A stretch of 64,000 bases of DNA, taken from positions 11,018,601-11,082,600 of the forward strand of contig OZ014413.1 in assembly GCA_963965975.1 (NCBI GenBank). Direction: 5' to 3'. Source of the stretch: Xestospongia bergquistia (taxonomy: Eukaryota; Porifera; Demospongiae; Haplosclerida; Petrosiidae). Positions 36,091 to 47,253 of this stretch are shown piece after piece. The position numbers and the translations under genes are program-made. A model generated the notes under the pieces. The model did not search any database, was not told where the DNA came from, and saw only the letters and a list, made by a program, of their open reading frames with translations. The number at the start of each line of letters is the position of its first letter. Positions within the stretch are counted from its first letter, which is position 1.

Positions 36091-36932
36091 ATCCTCTCTC
36101 TCTCCATTTTAGTATACAGATGAACAGAGACGAGTAGATAGTTTAGAAAAACTGTTATCTCAAGGAAGAAAGAAGGTCTCCATTATAACAACAATATTAT
36201 ATTATAATACTTGGTATATAATAATATAGGAATTTCAAGCTCAAGTATCTGGTCAAGAGAGAGAGACAGAGATAGAACATTTAAAACAACAGTTAACTAG
36301 ACTAGAAAATGATCAGTAATAATATGATTGTATTATAAATGATATGAAGACTGTTTAGTATGTTACAGAGAGAACAGATCAAGAAGTTACAAGGTGAAGT
36401 TACTGTAAAAAATGAGAGAATACAATTACTTATAGCTGAACAAACAGCAGAGAAATTACAAAAGTATGTTATCGTGAAATCTTTGATATAACAAAATTAA
36501 TTGTTATATTAGACAAGATGTACAGGAACAATTGAGTAGACTGCGTACTGCTATTACATTATCATTACCTCACTCTTCTCCCACGTCTCATGTTTCTTCT
36601 CCTCCTGGTCCATCTTTGTCACCCTCACCAGCACCAGAATCAAAGGTACATTGAGTGAATGAAGAGAGGGCAGGATAGCTTTATTGTTAATGAGATTATT
36701 ACTACAAGACAACCAACCTGTTATAATGAACACTGATATATAATGTCATAACTTTATTATTGTAGGGAGTTGAAGAGGTAATTGCTCGTGAACAAGAGGA
36801 CCTCAAATCACAAAGTGCTAGTAAGTAATTCAGATATTTACAGAAATAGTTGTTGTTTAATTTCCTTTTATTTTATTAGAATTAGTACATGAATTGTTAT
36901 CTACTCCTCCTATATTGAAAACAAGTCATTAA
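36091..36932 (+). pseudogene. Duplicated CEP135 3' fragment
   Basis: It holds the last six CEP135 exons (equivalent to 27891-28710) with their introns and splice sites, nearly unchanged, with changes such as ACATCATCA to ACATTATCA and CATCTTTC to CATGTTTC. It has no 5' exons and no start codon, and lies directly after the ALG5 fragment, so it is a partial, probably non-functional copy. A fusion transcript from the ALG5-fragment promoter is possible. Confidence 0.9.
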
Positions 36933-39176
36933 TATATCAGTATTTTTATAATATTTATTATTATAATATATATAACTATTGTTGTACTGATTATTAATTG
37001 TAATGTTAAAGGAAATAGAGCATTTCCATTCTATGGTTGATAAAGATTACAATTGTTAGTATTATAATATATTATTTTATTAGTAATATAATTTGTATAC
37101 AATATTAATATAATAAAGATAATATAAATAAGAGAATAAAATATAACATATTGTCAGATATTTAACTAGTAAAATGTTTAGTGTCTCAATTATTTGTTAT
37201 CATTGGAGATCAGTGATCATCAAATGTCTAATGAGTGTGGGAGTAAGTAGATAGAGATTATATTAATATACTATATGGATGAATGGAATGGAATGGATCA
37301 ATGAAATAATGAATAATAGATTAACTGACTGGTTAGAGATTTTATCACTGATCAAGTTTATGAAAGCAATAAAAAAATATCAAAAGAACTTCTCCAATAA
37401 ATATAATAATATATTATGTTTATTATATATGTATACATGTATAATTAACAGGAAGTAATCATTTAATAATGAACACTAGTTTAACAAATAGTTTTAAATC
37501 ACAAAACATATTATTAACAATTATTAAAACTACCTAATAATTGTTAATAATGTTTAAACATTGGGAAGTTAGCAAGAGCTATGAGATTACAAGAAGTGAC
37601 TAGTTGTCTTTGTCATAATAAGATATTGTCAGTAGTTTCATAACATGATCAATAGTCACACTCATTGTCATCATAGAAAATGATAATTAATTATATTGAT
37701 TTCAATAAAATTAATATATATTAGTTATATTATATTATTGTAAATTTATTTGTAACTCTCAAATTTTGTATACAACAATAAAATAAAATAATAAATAACG
37801 ATAATATGGACCTAGTACTTGATTTAATCCAATAGTCAGTGCTGGTATATAAAGACCTACATTTATTTTATATGATATTGAAGTATGTCTGTTTTATGTT
37901 TAAGAGAGAGACTATTCACTTGTTTAAGATCATCAGTTACTGGACATCACTTGAAAAGCTACATAATATAGATATATTTCAAAGTAATATTAGAAGGACA
38001 AACTTACATTTAGTCAATAGTAAACATGTTATAGACTTTGATTGATGTTGTAACAATAGGTCATGTTTGTAGACAATATAATGAAACTTATCTTCATCAT
38101 GTTATATCTGAACAACTCACTAGATCTCAAACTGACTGGATCTCTGAGGAAGAAAAGACACAATTGTTGTTATGTTCCAGTAAATATTAAGTTCACAGGT
38201 CATAGGACATTAAGTAGTATTTCTCAACTGGGGGATGAAAACGTTCCACTGTTAATGATAACTACCTGTAACTAATAGTTTTCATTATTACCTGACTAGA
38301 ACAGACATCATATGAACTTTTGACATAACATTCCTTTGTCTCCTCCTCTTCCTACAGTCTGTAGTCTGTTTAAACACAATACTCTTAGCGCCATCTTTAC
38401 TTGCGGGTTTGCATTTTTCCATAGTTACAGACCACACCCATTAAAGTAGCAGCTGGAGAGCCAGCAGCTGTAGGTGAGAAAAAGTTTGCTGCTTAAGTCT
38501 TTACTGCTTTAAGTCTTCTTTACTAGAAACTACTAATGATAGAAGATAACTAACTAGCAAAACTGCTAACTACTAGATACAGTCTACTACTGTTAATAGA
38601 AACTAAGTTAGTTTAGTAGTAAGTTAATAGTTGTAATGTTATCAAGAAATCTTCTGATGTTGTATGGATCAGTACTTTAATGGAATTGTTAAAAGTGAGT
38701 GTATTATTAAATAGAACGTGTTATTAAATATAATATTAATTTGTTAAGTGAACTGTGTGTGTAGGAAATAAGTTTTTAGGTGATTTGACAAATTAATTGG
38801 CTTTAATTAATGGATTTTTTATGAGCATTTGTAATTAGTGATATTAGATGTAGCGATAATATTTAATTTTATATAACTACTAACTAGAGGACTATTAATG
38901 TACAATTTAGTCTAGTTTGTTTGTTATAATTCTATTTGTAAATATTAGAAATAACAATATTGAAGCTTTTATTATTAATTAATGTAGGCGTGGTCAATTG
39001 TCAAGTAGAGAAGTTGAGTTTTTCTAGAGAAGAAGTGAATTATAAAAATTGTTAACTTTGTTAGAAGACAAAGAACTGGAAACTAAAGTATTTAACTAAT
39101 AATTGACTTATTGGAATTTAAAATAATTTATTTTTAGTAAAAAATACAACTACAATAGTACAAAAATAACTAATAA
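36933..39176. other. Non-coding region of unit B
   Basis: Equivalent to 28711-30271 plus the extra block at 38007-38629. No coding exon is supported. The block contains several short frames but no domain and no clear terminal repeats. Confidence 0.6.
38007..38629. other. 623-bp insertion/deletion difference between the duplication units
   Basis: Unit A reads ACAAACTTA then GTTGTAATG directly (about 29770). Unit B has 623 extra bases between the same two words. No terminal inverted repeats or target-site duplication were seen, so either a deletion from unit A or an insertion into unit B is possible. The block includes a patch with an internal near-palindrome around CAGCTGGAGAGCCAGCAGCTG. Confidence 0.75.
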
Positions 39177-42100
39177 TTAACGGAGATAAATATTATTAAC
39201 ACGCAAATACTTCAAACTATTATTATTAACAACAACATTTTGTAATTGTTGTTTACCAAATTTAGTAATATTAGGACATTCAACGAGATATAGTACTTGT
39301 AATGTGTTATTGTTAATGATGAGATGAGAGAGATGAGGTATATCATTATCACTAATGGTAGTGTCATTAAACAAGTATAATCTCTTGATTATTTTATTAC
39401 CAGCTACAGCTGTTGTTAGTAAGTGGTAAGTATTTGGTAAGAGAGGTGAGGAGTAAAGATATAGTTCCTCCATTGTTTTGTTATAAGTTACTACTTGTGA
39501 TAGTTGACTGACACAGTTAATATCAAAATGAGTGTTCTCTATATAAAGTCCCCTCACTTGACATTCATTAATATCAGTTAATACTGTTAGAAAACTTTGA
39601 GGAGATAACGCATAGAGTTCAATCCTCCATGTTGTATGTTGTCGTCTCTTTAATTGATGTATCACTTCTTTACATTCCGCCACAGTAGATGAAGTAAGTA
39701 TAACTCTATCACTGTACCACTCAACACTTCCAGTGTCTCCTATAATAAAACATAGTTACTATATAATATTTTATACACACAACAATAGCTATACACACAC
39801 TCTAACATGCTCAACTACGATTGTCAAGGCCTAACGAAGAAGACGACGCCATTACTAGTGTTAGGTTACTATAACAACGATGTACGGAGATGAACGGATT
39901 CTACAAAACGGACTTAAATTTACTGAGTGTTATACTAATAATTTACTATATTAGATGATCTGAGTCAGAATGGGGACGTCACTATCTACTGTTGAGACAG
40001 ATACACAAGGTACTGAACTGTGAGATAGATATCAGTGAGGATAACTCAGTCATATCACTAGTCAAGATTATTCACAAGATGCAATACTCAATAATGAATC
40101 ATGATGATGTCTGGTAACAGAGTTTTTGTTTGACTTGTCTTTTTATATCAATTGATTGATATTTCTATTTTACTTTACAAAATGTCAAAATGTAATAAAA
40201 CATTAAATTTAGTGTCACGATATAATAGTATAATGTATACTCTTGTCATTTATAATATACTTCAATATTTTTGAAACAATAATTATTTGACAATATCCTA
40301 TTAACATTGAAGATTGAACATGTGTGTAATAATAGTGACATCATTTCTCTATGTCAACTAATGAACACCAGTTAACTCAACAGATGTCATTACAATATTT
40401 TCATATCAAATCAAGATTACTATTCTTCTGGTAAATTATTAAATTTTTAAAATTATATTAACCCAATCATATAGTGTAGTATTGAATTTGATGTCCTAGT
40501 TTCCACATTATACTCAAGCTCTGAAGGTATCTTGAAGTAAACAATAACTCTATATTAATTGGTACATGTGTAGGTACTATTATGACAGAGATCATCATAG
40601 AGATCCACTATAGATTACTGAGAAATATTTGATAGATGGAATTTTATTGTTACTGAGCCATCAATGATGAATTCATTACTTGATCATACTCAATGTTGAC
40701 AACAGGTGTGGTGATGAAAGTAACTAATGAAATAGACTTGTGTCTTCATGTAATAAATTTCACATACAGTTGTTGTATGTGAAATTGATGAGTTATCATA
40801 TGTTATAAGAGTGTGCTACAAGTCAGTACATACTGTACTATATATATATTGTAGTTTAATGACATGTTTTAAATAATACTAAAGTTATAATGACAGCTTA
40901 CTTGTTAGCTCTTCATCATCTAATGATTTCTGTTGGTTGTCCTCCTCATCTGTATCTTTTGATGTTAACTGAGTGATGGTTTTATCTTTCTCTATCAATT
41001 GAAGAGTTAGTGAACTAATCATTTCCTGTAATTTTGTAATCTCCTGTTGTCTGTCAGTAGCTACACAATACACAATATAACATGTTGTACATTTTGAGTA
41101 GTTATATAATACCTTCTCTTTCTTGGACAGTAGATGTGAGGTCCTCTAGTGTTTTCATCTTGTCAACCAATTCATATGATTCTATGTCTGAAATATGAAG
41201 TGATAAATAATGTACAGGTGTCCTTACCTTCTTGTTTGCTATCAAGTGGTTCCTCAAGTTTTTGACTTAGAAGTGGATGACTAGTTTTAAGGAGATCTCT
41301 CACCTCTAATATCTTAGACCTCAGATCTACAATAGATAAAATAAAGAGCTATACATGTTGTTAATATACCTTTTATGTTCTCTGTTAAATGAACATTTCT
41401 TTCCTCTTTCTCTCTTAATTGTAAAGTAAGAGATGTTATTATCTCTTGTAATGATTGTAGCTCCTCTATAGAAGATACACATAGCAGGGAAATATTTTAT
41501 ATAGGTAAACAAATTTGATTAGTTAACTATTCTTTAGTGTAACTATGCCATTAATTGTGTCATAATATCAGAAAATAGACCTGTATCTAGGAAAGTTGCA
41601 AACCAGAAATTCCATATAAAGTGAATGGCATTCTTCACATTCCATCAACACCTAGCCTCGTACCCAGGCTTTTGCTATAGAAAAGAAAGCCTGGTAACTA
41701 CTGTTTGCCCATGCTTTTAATTTCCACAGATTTCTTGGAAAATAGTATACTTTAGGAATCCTCCGTTAACTATGACGTCAAAATTCCTTTTACTGCAATG
41801 TTGGATTATTTGTGATGGCTACTTGTGGTAAAGTTATTCACATACCCCAATTGTTTCCATCCCAACAGTACTGAACAAGTTTGTTGCTTTTTTGACTTTC
41901 ACTAAATCTCTGCACAACCAACAAACTCAACTATCCATACTTAAACTCATGTAGTGAATAAAATGTCATCAATATAAACCCAGCCCATCAATTCATCATT
42001 TAATTTAAAATATCTCATTATGATGTCACATTTTCAATAATTACGCGCATGTGCAAGCAGTAGTTACCAGGCTTTCTTTTCTATTGCAAAAGCCTGGGTA

Positions 42101-44778
42101 TGAGGCTAATTAACACCATATCCAAGTTTGGTTGATGTCATTGTCATAATTAAAATTCCACTAAACAGGAGTTATTCTCAACATGAACAGAATATAGTAA
42201 GGTTTTGTACAATCATAATTATGTGTATATTATAATAATACTATTATGTTTATATTTTTACCTTTCCTTGGAAATTTTACTTTCTTTTGCAATATCTCAA
42301 TCTCTTCTTGTTTCTCTACTAATACTTTATCAGTAACTATAGAAAATAACAATATATGTACTGTACTACTAATGGTATTATAGCTCACCTTCTTTATGTC
42401 TGGTTAACTTCTCTATCTCTAAGGTCTTTGCCTTATTCATTCTATCTAATAGTTTCATCTTCTCTATTTACATTAGGTACATAGTTATATCTCAATTAAT
42501 GTGCATGTACCTGATAAAGTGTCAGTTGATGATTGATCTTGTGGCCCTTCTCTCTCCATACTGGTATAAACTAATGTTTAATGATAAAGTATATAGCACA
42601 TGTATCATATCATATAGTGAAGTCAATGTATCAATAGGATTATTAACCTTCAAGAGAGGATGTTAACTCCATTATGACCTCATCTTTCTCAGCAGTTATC
42701 TTTCTCTGTGATATAACCTTTTCTTCAAGAGCTCTCACCTCTTCTACAAGACCTCTCACCTCCTATATATATATAAAGAGAGAATACTGTCTAGTACTAC
42801 TCATCTCTTACCTTATCTCTGTTATGTTCATCCCATATTGTATGGAAGGCTATTGTTAGTCTCATTAATCCCATCTTTTTAAGTAGGTCAAGATTCTTTT
42901 TAGCTTTCACAAATAGGATATCAATTAAATTTTGTGGAGCATAGCAGGTCACAATGATAGAGTTGCCCTTTCTTAGTTCTTTGACTAAAACTTTCTTAGC
43001 CACATCTCCAAATGCCTTCCAAAGAAGATCTTGTATTTCACTAAGTGTGTGCTCATCTGTATTCCATCCCAAAACAAACTCAATGGTCTCACGTTTGAGA
43101 AGAGAGGATGGACCTGTCATGAAGCTCAAGTTCTCATTTTCACACACACTGAGTTTAACCTCCTCACAGAACTTATCAACTGCTGATTTGTAGACTGTGA
43201 TGTGAACTTTGGCATCATCAATGTTATAATGATTGATAATAGCCTCTAAACAAGCAACATTGATTAGTGTACATTTCTCTTCTACTATTTGCATGACATC
43301 ATCAAATGACTTAGCAATGTCAAGTTGAGGTTTTAGTTCACGGAAACATCTTCTAACATATGTTTTGAGTTCTTCTAGTGGAGATGGTACTTCCTGCAGT
43401 GAAGAAGTAATTTGTGATGAAGAAGCCATAATAGCAGATTTAATAAGAGGTACAACTGTATGAATAAACTTCCCAAATGTTACTCTCATATTATCAAAAT
43501 TATATTGAAAAGTAGGTGGAAGATATAGCTCTGTTATATCACCTATACATGTAGTAAAATAATAAATAAATTAATAATTGATATAAAATACTAACATTGA
43601 GTAGTTGTTAATGAACATGTAACATTTGAAGGAGGAGGAGGAGAAAGAGCAGTGGTAGTAAGTGAAGTACCTATTAGTTAAAGATATAAAATGATTATGA
43701 TGACAATAATATAATGTAAGACAAGGCAATATCATAGTGAATGTTAATTTTCAAATAAAATCAATGATTCAATAGTTTCAGGTTCTTCTGATGCATTTTT
43801 AATTTCTGTGTTCCTGTGTCACTAAAAAGTAAATAAAATGCATCCACTTGTATCGCTGCATGTGATTATGGGTTGTGATAAAACTCATATCTAACCACAA
43901 CTGAATCCACCTTCCCACGTATACACACATACACACACACAGGTGTACTAAGGTAATTGACAATAAACACTTGTTGTTATCAATATAATAAGATAAATCA
44001 TCATACCAGCTATCTTTGTAAAGAGAAGTAATTTGTTATACCAGTAATACATACCTGACATGATTAACTGTGGAGGTATATGAGGAAAGTTTTCATCTGT
44101 CAAGAAAGACAAGTAAAGATTTTACTTTTCATTTTAAATGCAAAGAGCTTACCATATTCTTTCAGTATCTCTTGTCCTATTTGTACTGTATCTTCTGATT
44201 GTAATAAGATTGTTGAAAATGTTCGTAACTGGTTAGGATTATCAGATACTGTATTAGACAGTGCTCTCAATGGAGAAATATTTGATCTCTGAACTTCATC
44301 AAATGTTTCGTCAGAGATGACTCCCTCTGTATATAACGTCTCCACAGGAAGGGTTACTTGTGAGAGTCTCTCAGAGAAGTTTTGCAATATTTGATTGGGA
44401 ACCTCTTTTTGTACTGATCATGAAAGAAAATATATTTCATTAAATGATAACTTGTGGTTACTTACTTTCTTGTAAAGCTACTCTGTATCTTTCAGCAACA
44501 GTAATCTCACCAATAGCGTCTTTCTTTAGTGTTTCAATAATCTCTCTTCTTGTAGCATTAGGTTTACTGCTCAGCCACAATTCAAACATCTTTAATGATT
44601 TGAAATCACTATCTTCATTTAGTGATCTGATATCGTTTAACTTTTTGATGTCTAACTTGAGAAGTACACCAAGTTTGTGCCAGTTAGTACCAACTCTGAC
44701 ATGTTCGTATAACTCGTGAACAGTTGGTTTTCCATTCAAAAACTGATCGAAATAGTTCGACTGAATCGACGAAGCCAT
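39177..44778 (-). CDS. Death / CARD-like / coiled-coil / LRR protein, copy 2
   Basis: It has the same 14-exon layout as copy 1. Checked exons: 44466-44778, 44153-44413, 44055-44096, 43596-43670, 42812-43542 and the last, 39177-39739. The product is about 912 aa. The Death domain, CARD-like domain and two-part module are almost identical to copy 1. The linker exon is 9 bp longer (extra GGA/GAG-type repeats). The LRR exon has more amino-acid differences than the rest (for example VECPNITKFG against LTLCPKITEFG). It starts 115 bp from the ALG5 start codon, head-to-head. Confidence 0.82.
41653..42108. mobile_element. MITE-like element with about 50-bp terminal inverted repeats (copy 2)
   Basis: It is at the same intron position and has the same length (456 bp) as the element at 32664-33119, so it inserted before the segmental duplication. 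The ends are TAGCCTCGTACCCAGGCTTT and its complement. Confidence 0.82.
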
Positions 44779-44892
44779 GACCTCTGGTTGAGCCACTCCC
44801 ACCAAATTCCTCTGCAGAGGAATTTGGTGGGAGTGGCTCAACATTATTCACAGAGTTGCTGGTTTGTAATTTGGTAGGGCGTGGTCTGTACA
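44779..44892. promoter_or_regulatory. Putative bidirectional promoter, Death/LRR copy 2 and ALG5
   Basis: Only 114 bp separate the two start codons. The gap contains an inverted repeat, GAGCCACTCCCACCAAATTC (about 44791-44810) with the complement GAATTTGGTGGGAGTGGCTC (about 44819-44838), around CTCTGCAGAG. The unit A gap (35709-35791) lacks this full hairpin. Confidence 0.6.
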
Positions 44893-45892
44893 ATGGAAGT
44901 AGGTATCTCTCTTCTCTCTCTCCTACAAATCATATTACAATTGTCAGTATTGTTCAGTACTATTGCTCTAATAGGAGTGAGTTTATATATTTAATACAAT
45001 TTATATTACAAACATAATTATTATTGACAAAGAACAATGACATTATAGTAAGGTATTCCTGTAGCTCTATCTTTATTTGAGGCTAACTACATCACGTGAG
45101 CCAGATCTCAAAAGAGCTGAACAAGAGAAAACATTTATAGATCCCAACGATGGCAATTCATTAAAGCCTTTCCCCTCAATATCTGATCCGCCCACTCTAT
45201 ATCTCTCATTAGTTGTCCCAGCGTACATGGAACAGTATCGATGTATGTATGTCATGTGATATGTCATGTGATTATACTCTGTCATTTCAGTGCCAAAAAT
45301 GATGGATGAAACAATGAAATATCTTGAAAAAAGGAGGGTCAGTTACATTTAACATAATATATGACAAAAAACTTAATATGAATTACAGGAAAATGACCCT
45401 TTATTTTCATACGAAGTCATTATTGTTAATGATGGTAGTAAGGACAAAACTGATAAGGTAGACATCACTATAATGTCATGCTATATTTAGTAGTACTATT
45501 TATAGGTTGCTTTAGAGTATGTTGCTAAATATGGAACTGATCATGTGAGGTTATTGAACTTTGTCCGAAACAGAGGGAAAGGAGGAGCAGTGAGAATGGT
45601 ACTTAGTCACATGATAGTCATGTGATCATCATATGACTATATGCTTTGATAGGGTTGTTTAAGTGCTAGAGGAGAAAAGATCATATTCGCTGATGCTGAT
45701 GGAGCAACTGACATTTCTGATATGAAAAAATTAGAAGAAGCTCTAACTGTTGATCATGTGAGTAGTCATGTGACTCTGTGCGTATGCGTGTAATATTAAA
45801 TGTAATTTTATAGACTGTACCTGCTATTGTTGTTGGCTCAAGAGCTCATCTTGAAGATAAAGCTATCGCTACTGTAAGTTCACTTTATTGCA

Positions 45893-45941
<49 letters not shown>

Positions 45942-46717
45942 ACTCTCTCTCTCTCTTACTCTCTCTCTCTCTCTCTCACTCTCTCTCTCTCTCTCTAGCG
46001 TTCTTTTTTTAGAAACATATTGATGTATGGATTTCATTTTCTTGTATATTTTCTTTGTGTCAAAGATGTCCGTGACACTCAATGTGGTTTTAAAATGTGT
46101 ACTCGTTTAGCTGTTCAACAAGTATTTGAAAACCTCCATATTGAACGATGGTAAGTCTATACATGTGCAAAGCTATGAATATCATTAATTATAAACATAT
46201 GAATAATTATAAATTAATAATAATATTATTACTTTTAACCACACCCTCTCATTAATATAGGGCATTTGATGTAGAGATGTTATATATAGCACAATATCTT
46301 AAGATACCTATTAAAGAGATCGCTGTTAACTGGGAAGAAGTAGAAGGTAATAACTTTTAATAACTTAAATTGGGGGTGGAGCACGTCTTTTCATTAAAAG
46401 GATAAGCTATTGGTATCCTATTGAATACACCATCTTAAAAATCTCTTTTCAATATTCAATAGTCAGCCCTTACTCTAGAGTTTGTAGTTGTGTCCAATTC
46501 AATCTTCTTTTTAATGTAAAAGGTTATATTTAAAACTATTAGATACTTTTATAAGAGTAACTACTTTGAATATTATTGTTATAAATTATCAATTTATTTC
46601 TCAATAGGTTCTAAACTAGTTCCAATCTTTAGTTGGTTACAAATGGGACGTGATCTCCTCTTTATAAGACTGCGATACATGTTTGGATTTTGGACTGTGA
46701 AAACTAAATCTTCATAG
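44893..46717 (+). CDS. ALG5: Dolichyl-phosphate beta-glucosyltransferase
   Basis: Ten exons join in phase: 44893-44976, 45065-45242, 45291-45337, 45389-45457, 45506-45598, 45653-45757, 45814-45873, 45999-46150, 46261-46346, 46608-46717, giving 327 aa (human 324). An N-terminal membrane anchor (SLLSLLQIILQLSVLFSTIA) is followed by a GT2 glycosyltransferase domain: LSLVVPAYMEQYRLPKMMDE, VNDGSKDKT, the DADGATD metal-binding motif, RDTQCGFK, and IAVNWEEVEGSKLVP. It makes dolichyl-phosphate-glucose on the ER for building the N-glycan precursor. A 5' fragment was copied to 35.8-36.1 kb. Confidence 0.96.
45899..45998. repeat. CT microsatellite abutting an ALG5 splice acceptor
   Basis: About 100 bp of almost pure CT ends in CTCTCTAG directly before ALG5 exon 8 (45999). 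It serves as an extreme polypyrimidine tract. Read in reverse it creates a false Arg/Glu-rich frame. Confidence 0.92.
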
Positions 46718-46984
46718 TTACAAACCACACCCACTCATTGCTAGTTAATTAGGTATCTACAGGTAAAGGTCTTCCGAGCTACATAGCAACAATATTAGGT
46801 CAAAATGTTATTATTACATTTAATTAAATTTGGAAAAAAAATTGAGTTAAATCATAACTGTTATTTAGAAAAAAAAAGGAAAATTATTTCTTTCAAGAAC
46901 ATCAGTGAATTATTAGGTCATCTAAAGTGAGAAAACGTATAATAATGAGGTTAGTGATCATATTGTGACTCACTGGTGGGCGTG

Positions 46985-47101
46985 TCATGATTGTAATCTC
47001 TTAGGATTATTAGCAGCAATGTAGTGATAGAGAACAACCAAAAGAAAGAGACTCACTCCTAATACGTTAGCAAAAATGGCTAACTGCACGTCTGATATCA
47101 T
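46985..47101 (-). CDS. OST4: Oligosaccharyltransferase subunit 4
   Basis: A 38-aa single-exon microprotein. It begins [20 protein letters not shown], continues [14 protein letters not shown] and ends RLQS. It matches vertebrate OST4 (about 37 aa) almost residue for residue, with one transmembrane helix. OST4 is a structural subunit of the oligosaccharyltransferase complex in the ER membrane and helps hold STT3 and ribophorin subunits together. It lies 268 bp beyond the ALG5 3' end, which belongs to the same pathway. It is head-to-head with OFD1, about 150 bp apart. Confidence 0.96.
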   Translation of the reverse strand: MISDVQLAIFANVLGVSLFLLVVLYHYIAANNPKRLQS

Positions 47102-47253
47102 AATGAAGAGACTGAGAAAAGAAAAAATGACTACATTTATTGTTGGGGGACTTACTTGAGTGGTAGAACAAAGAAGTGGGCGTGGTTGAGAATGGGGTTA
47201 AAATTTTATTCCTTGTGAGCATGCTCTGTTTATTTTTCAAAACTTAAAATTTG

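Larger units (their letters stand above)
36091..45200. other. Segmental duplication, unit B (9.1 kb)
   Basis: This is the second unit of the tandem duplication. It is longer than unit A mainly because of a 623-bp block at 38007-38629. It ends within the intact ALG5 exon 2. Because unit A holds the intact CEP135 end and unit B the intact ALG5 start, both parental genes remain whole at the outer edges. Confidence 0.93.

Noticed and set aside
45885-46082. Open frame rich in Arg-Glu on the minus strand
   Set aside because: It is the reverse reading of the CT microsatellite at an ALG5 splice acceptor.
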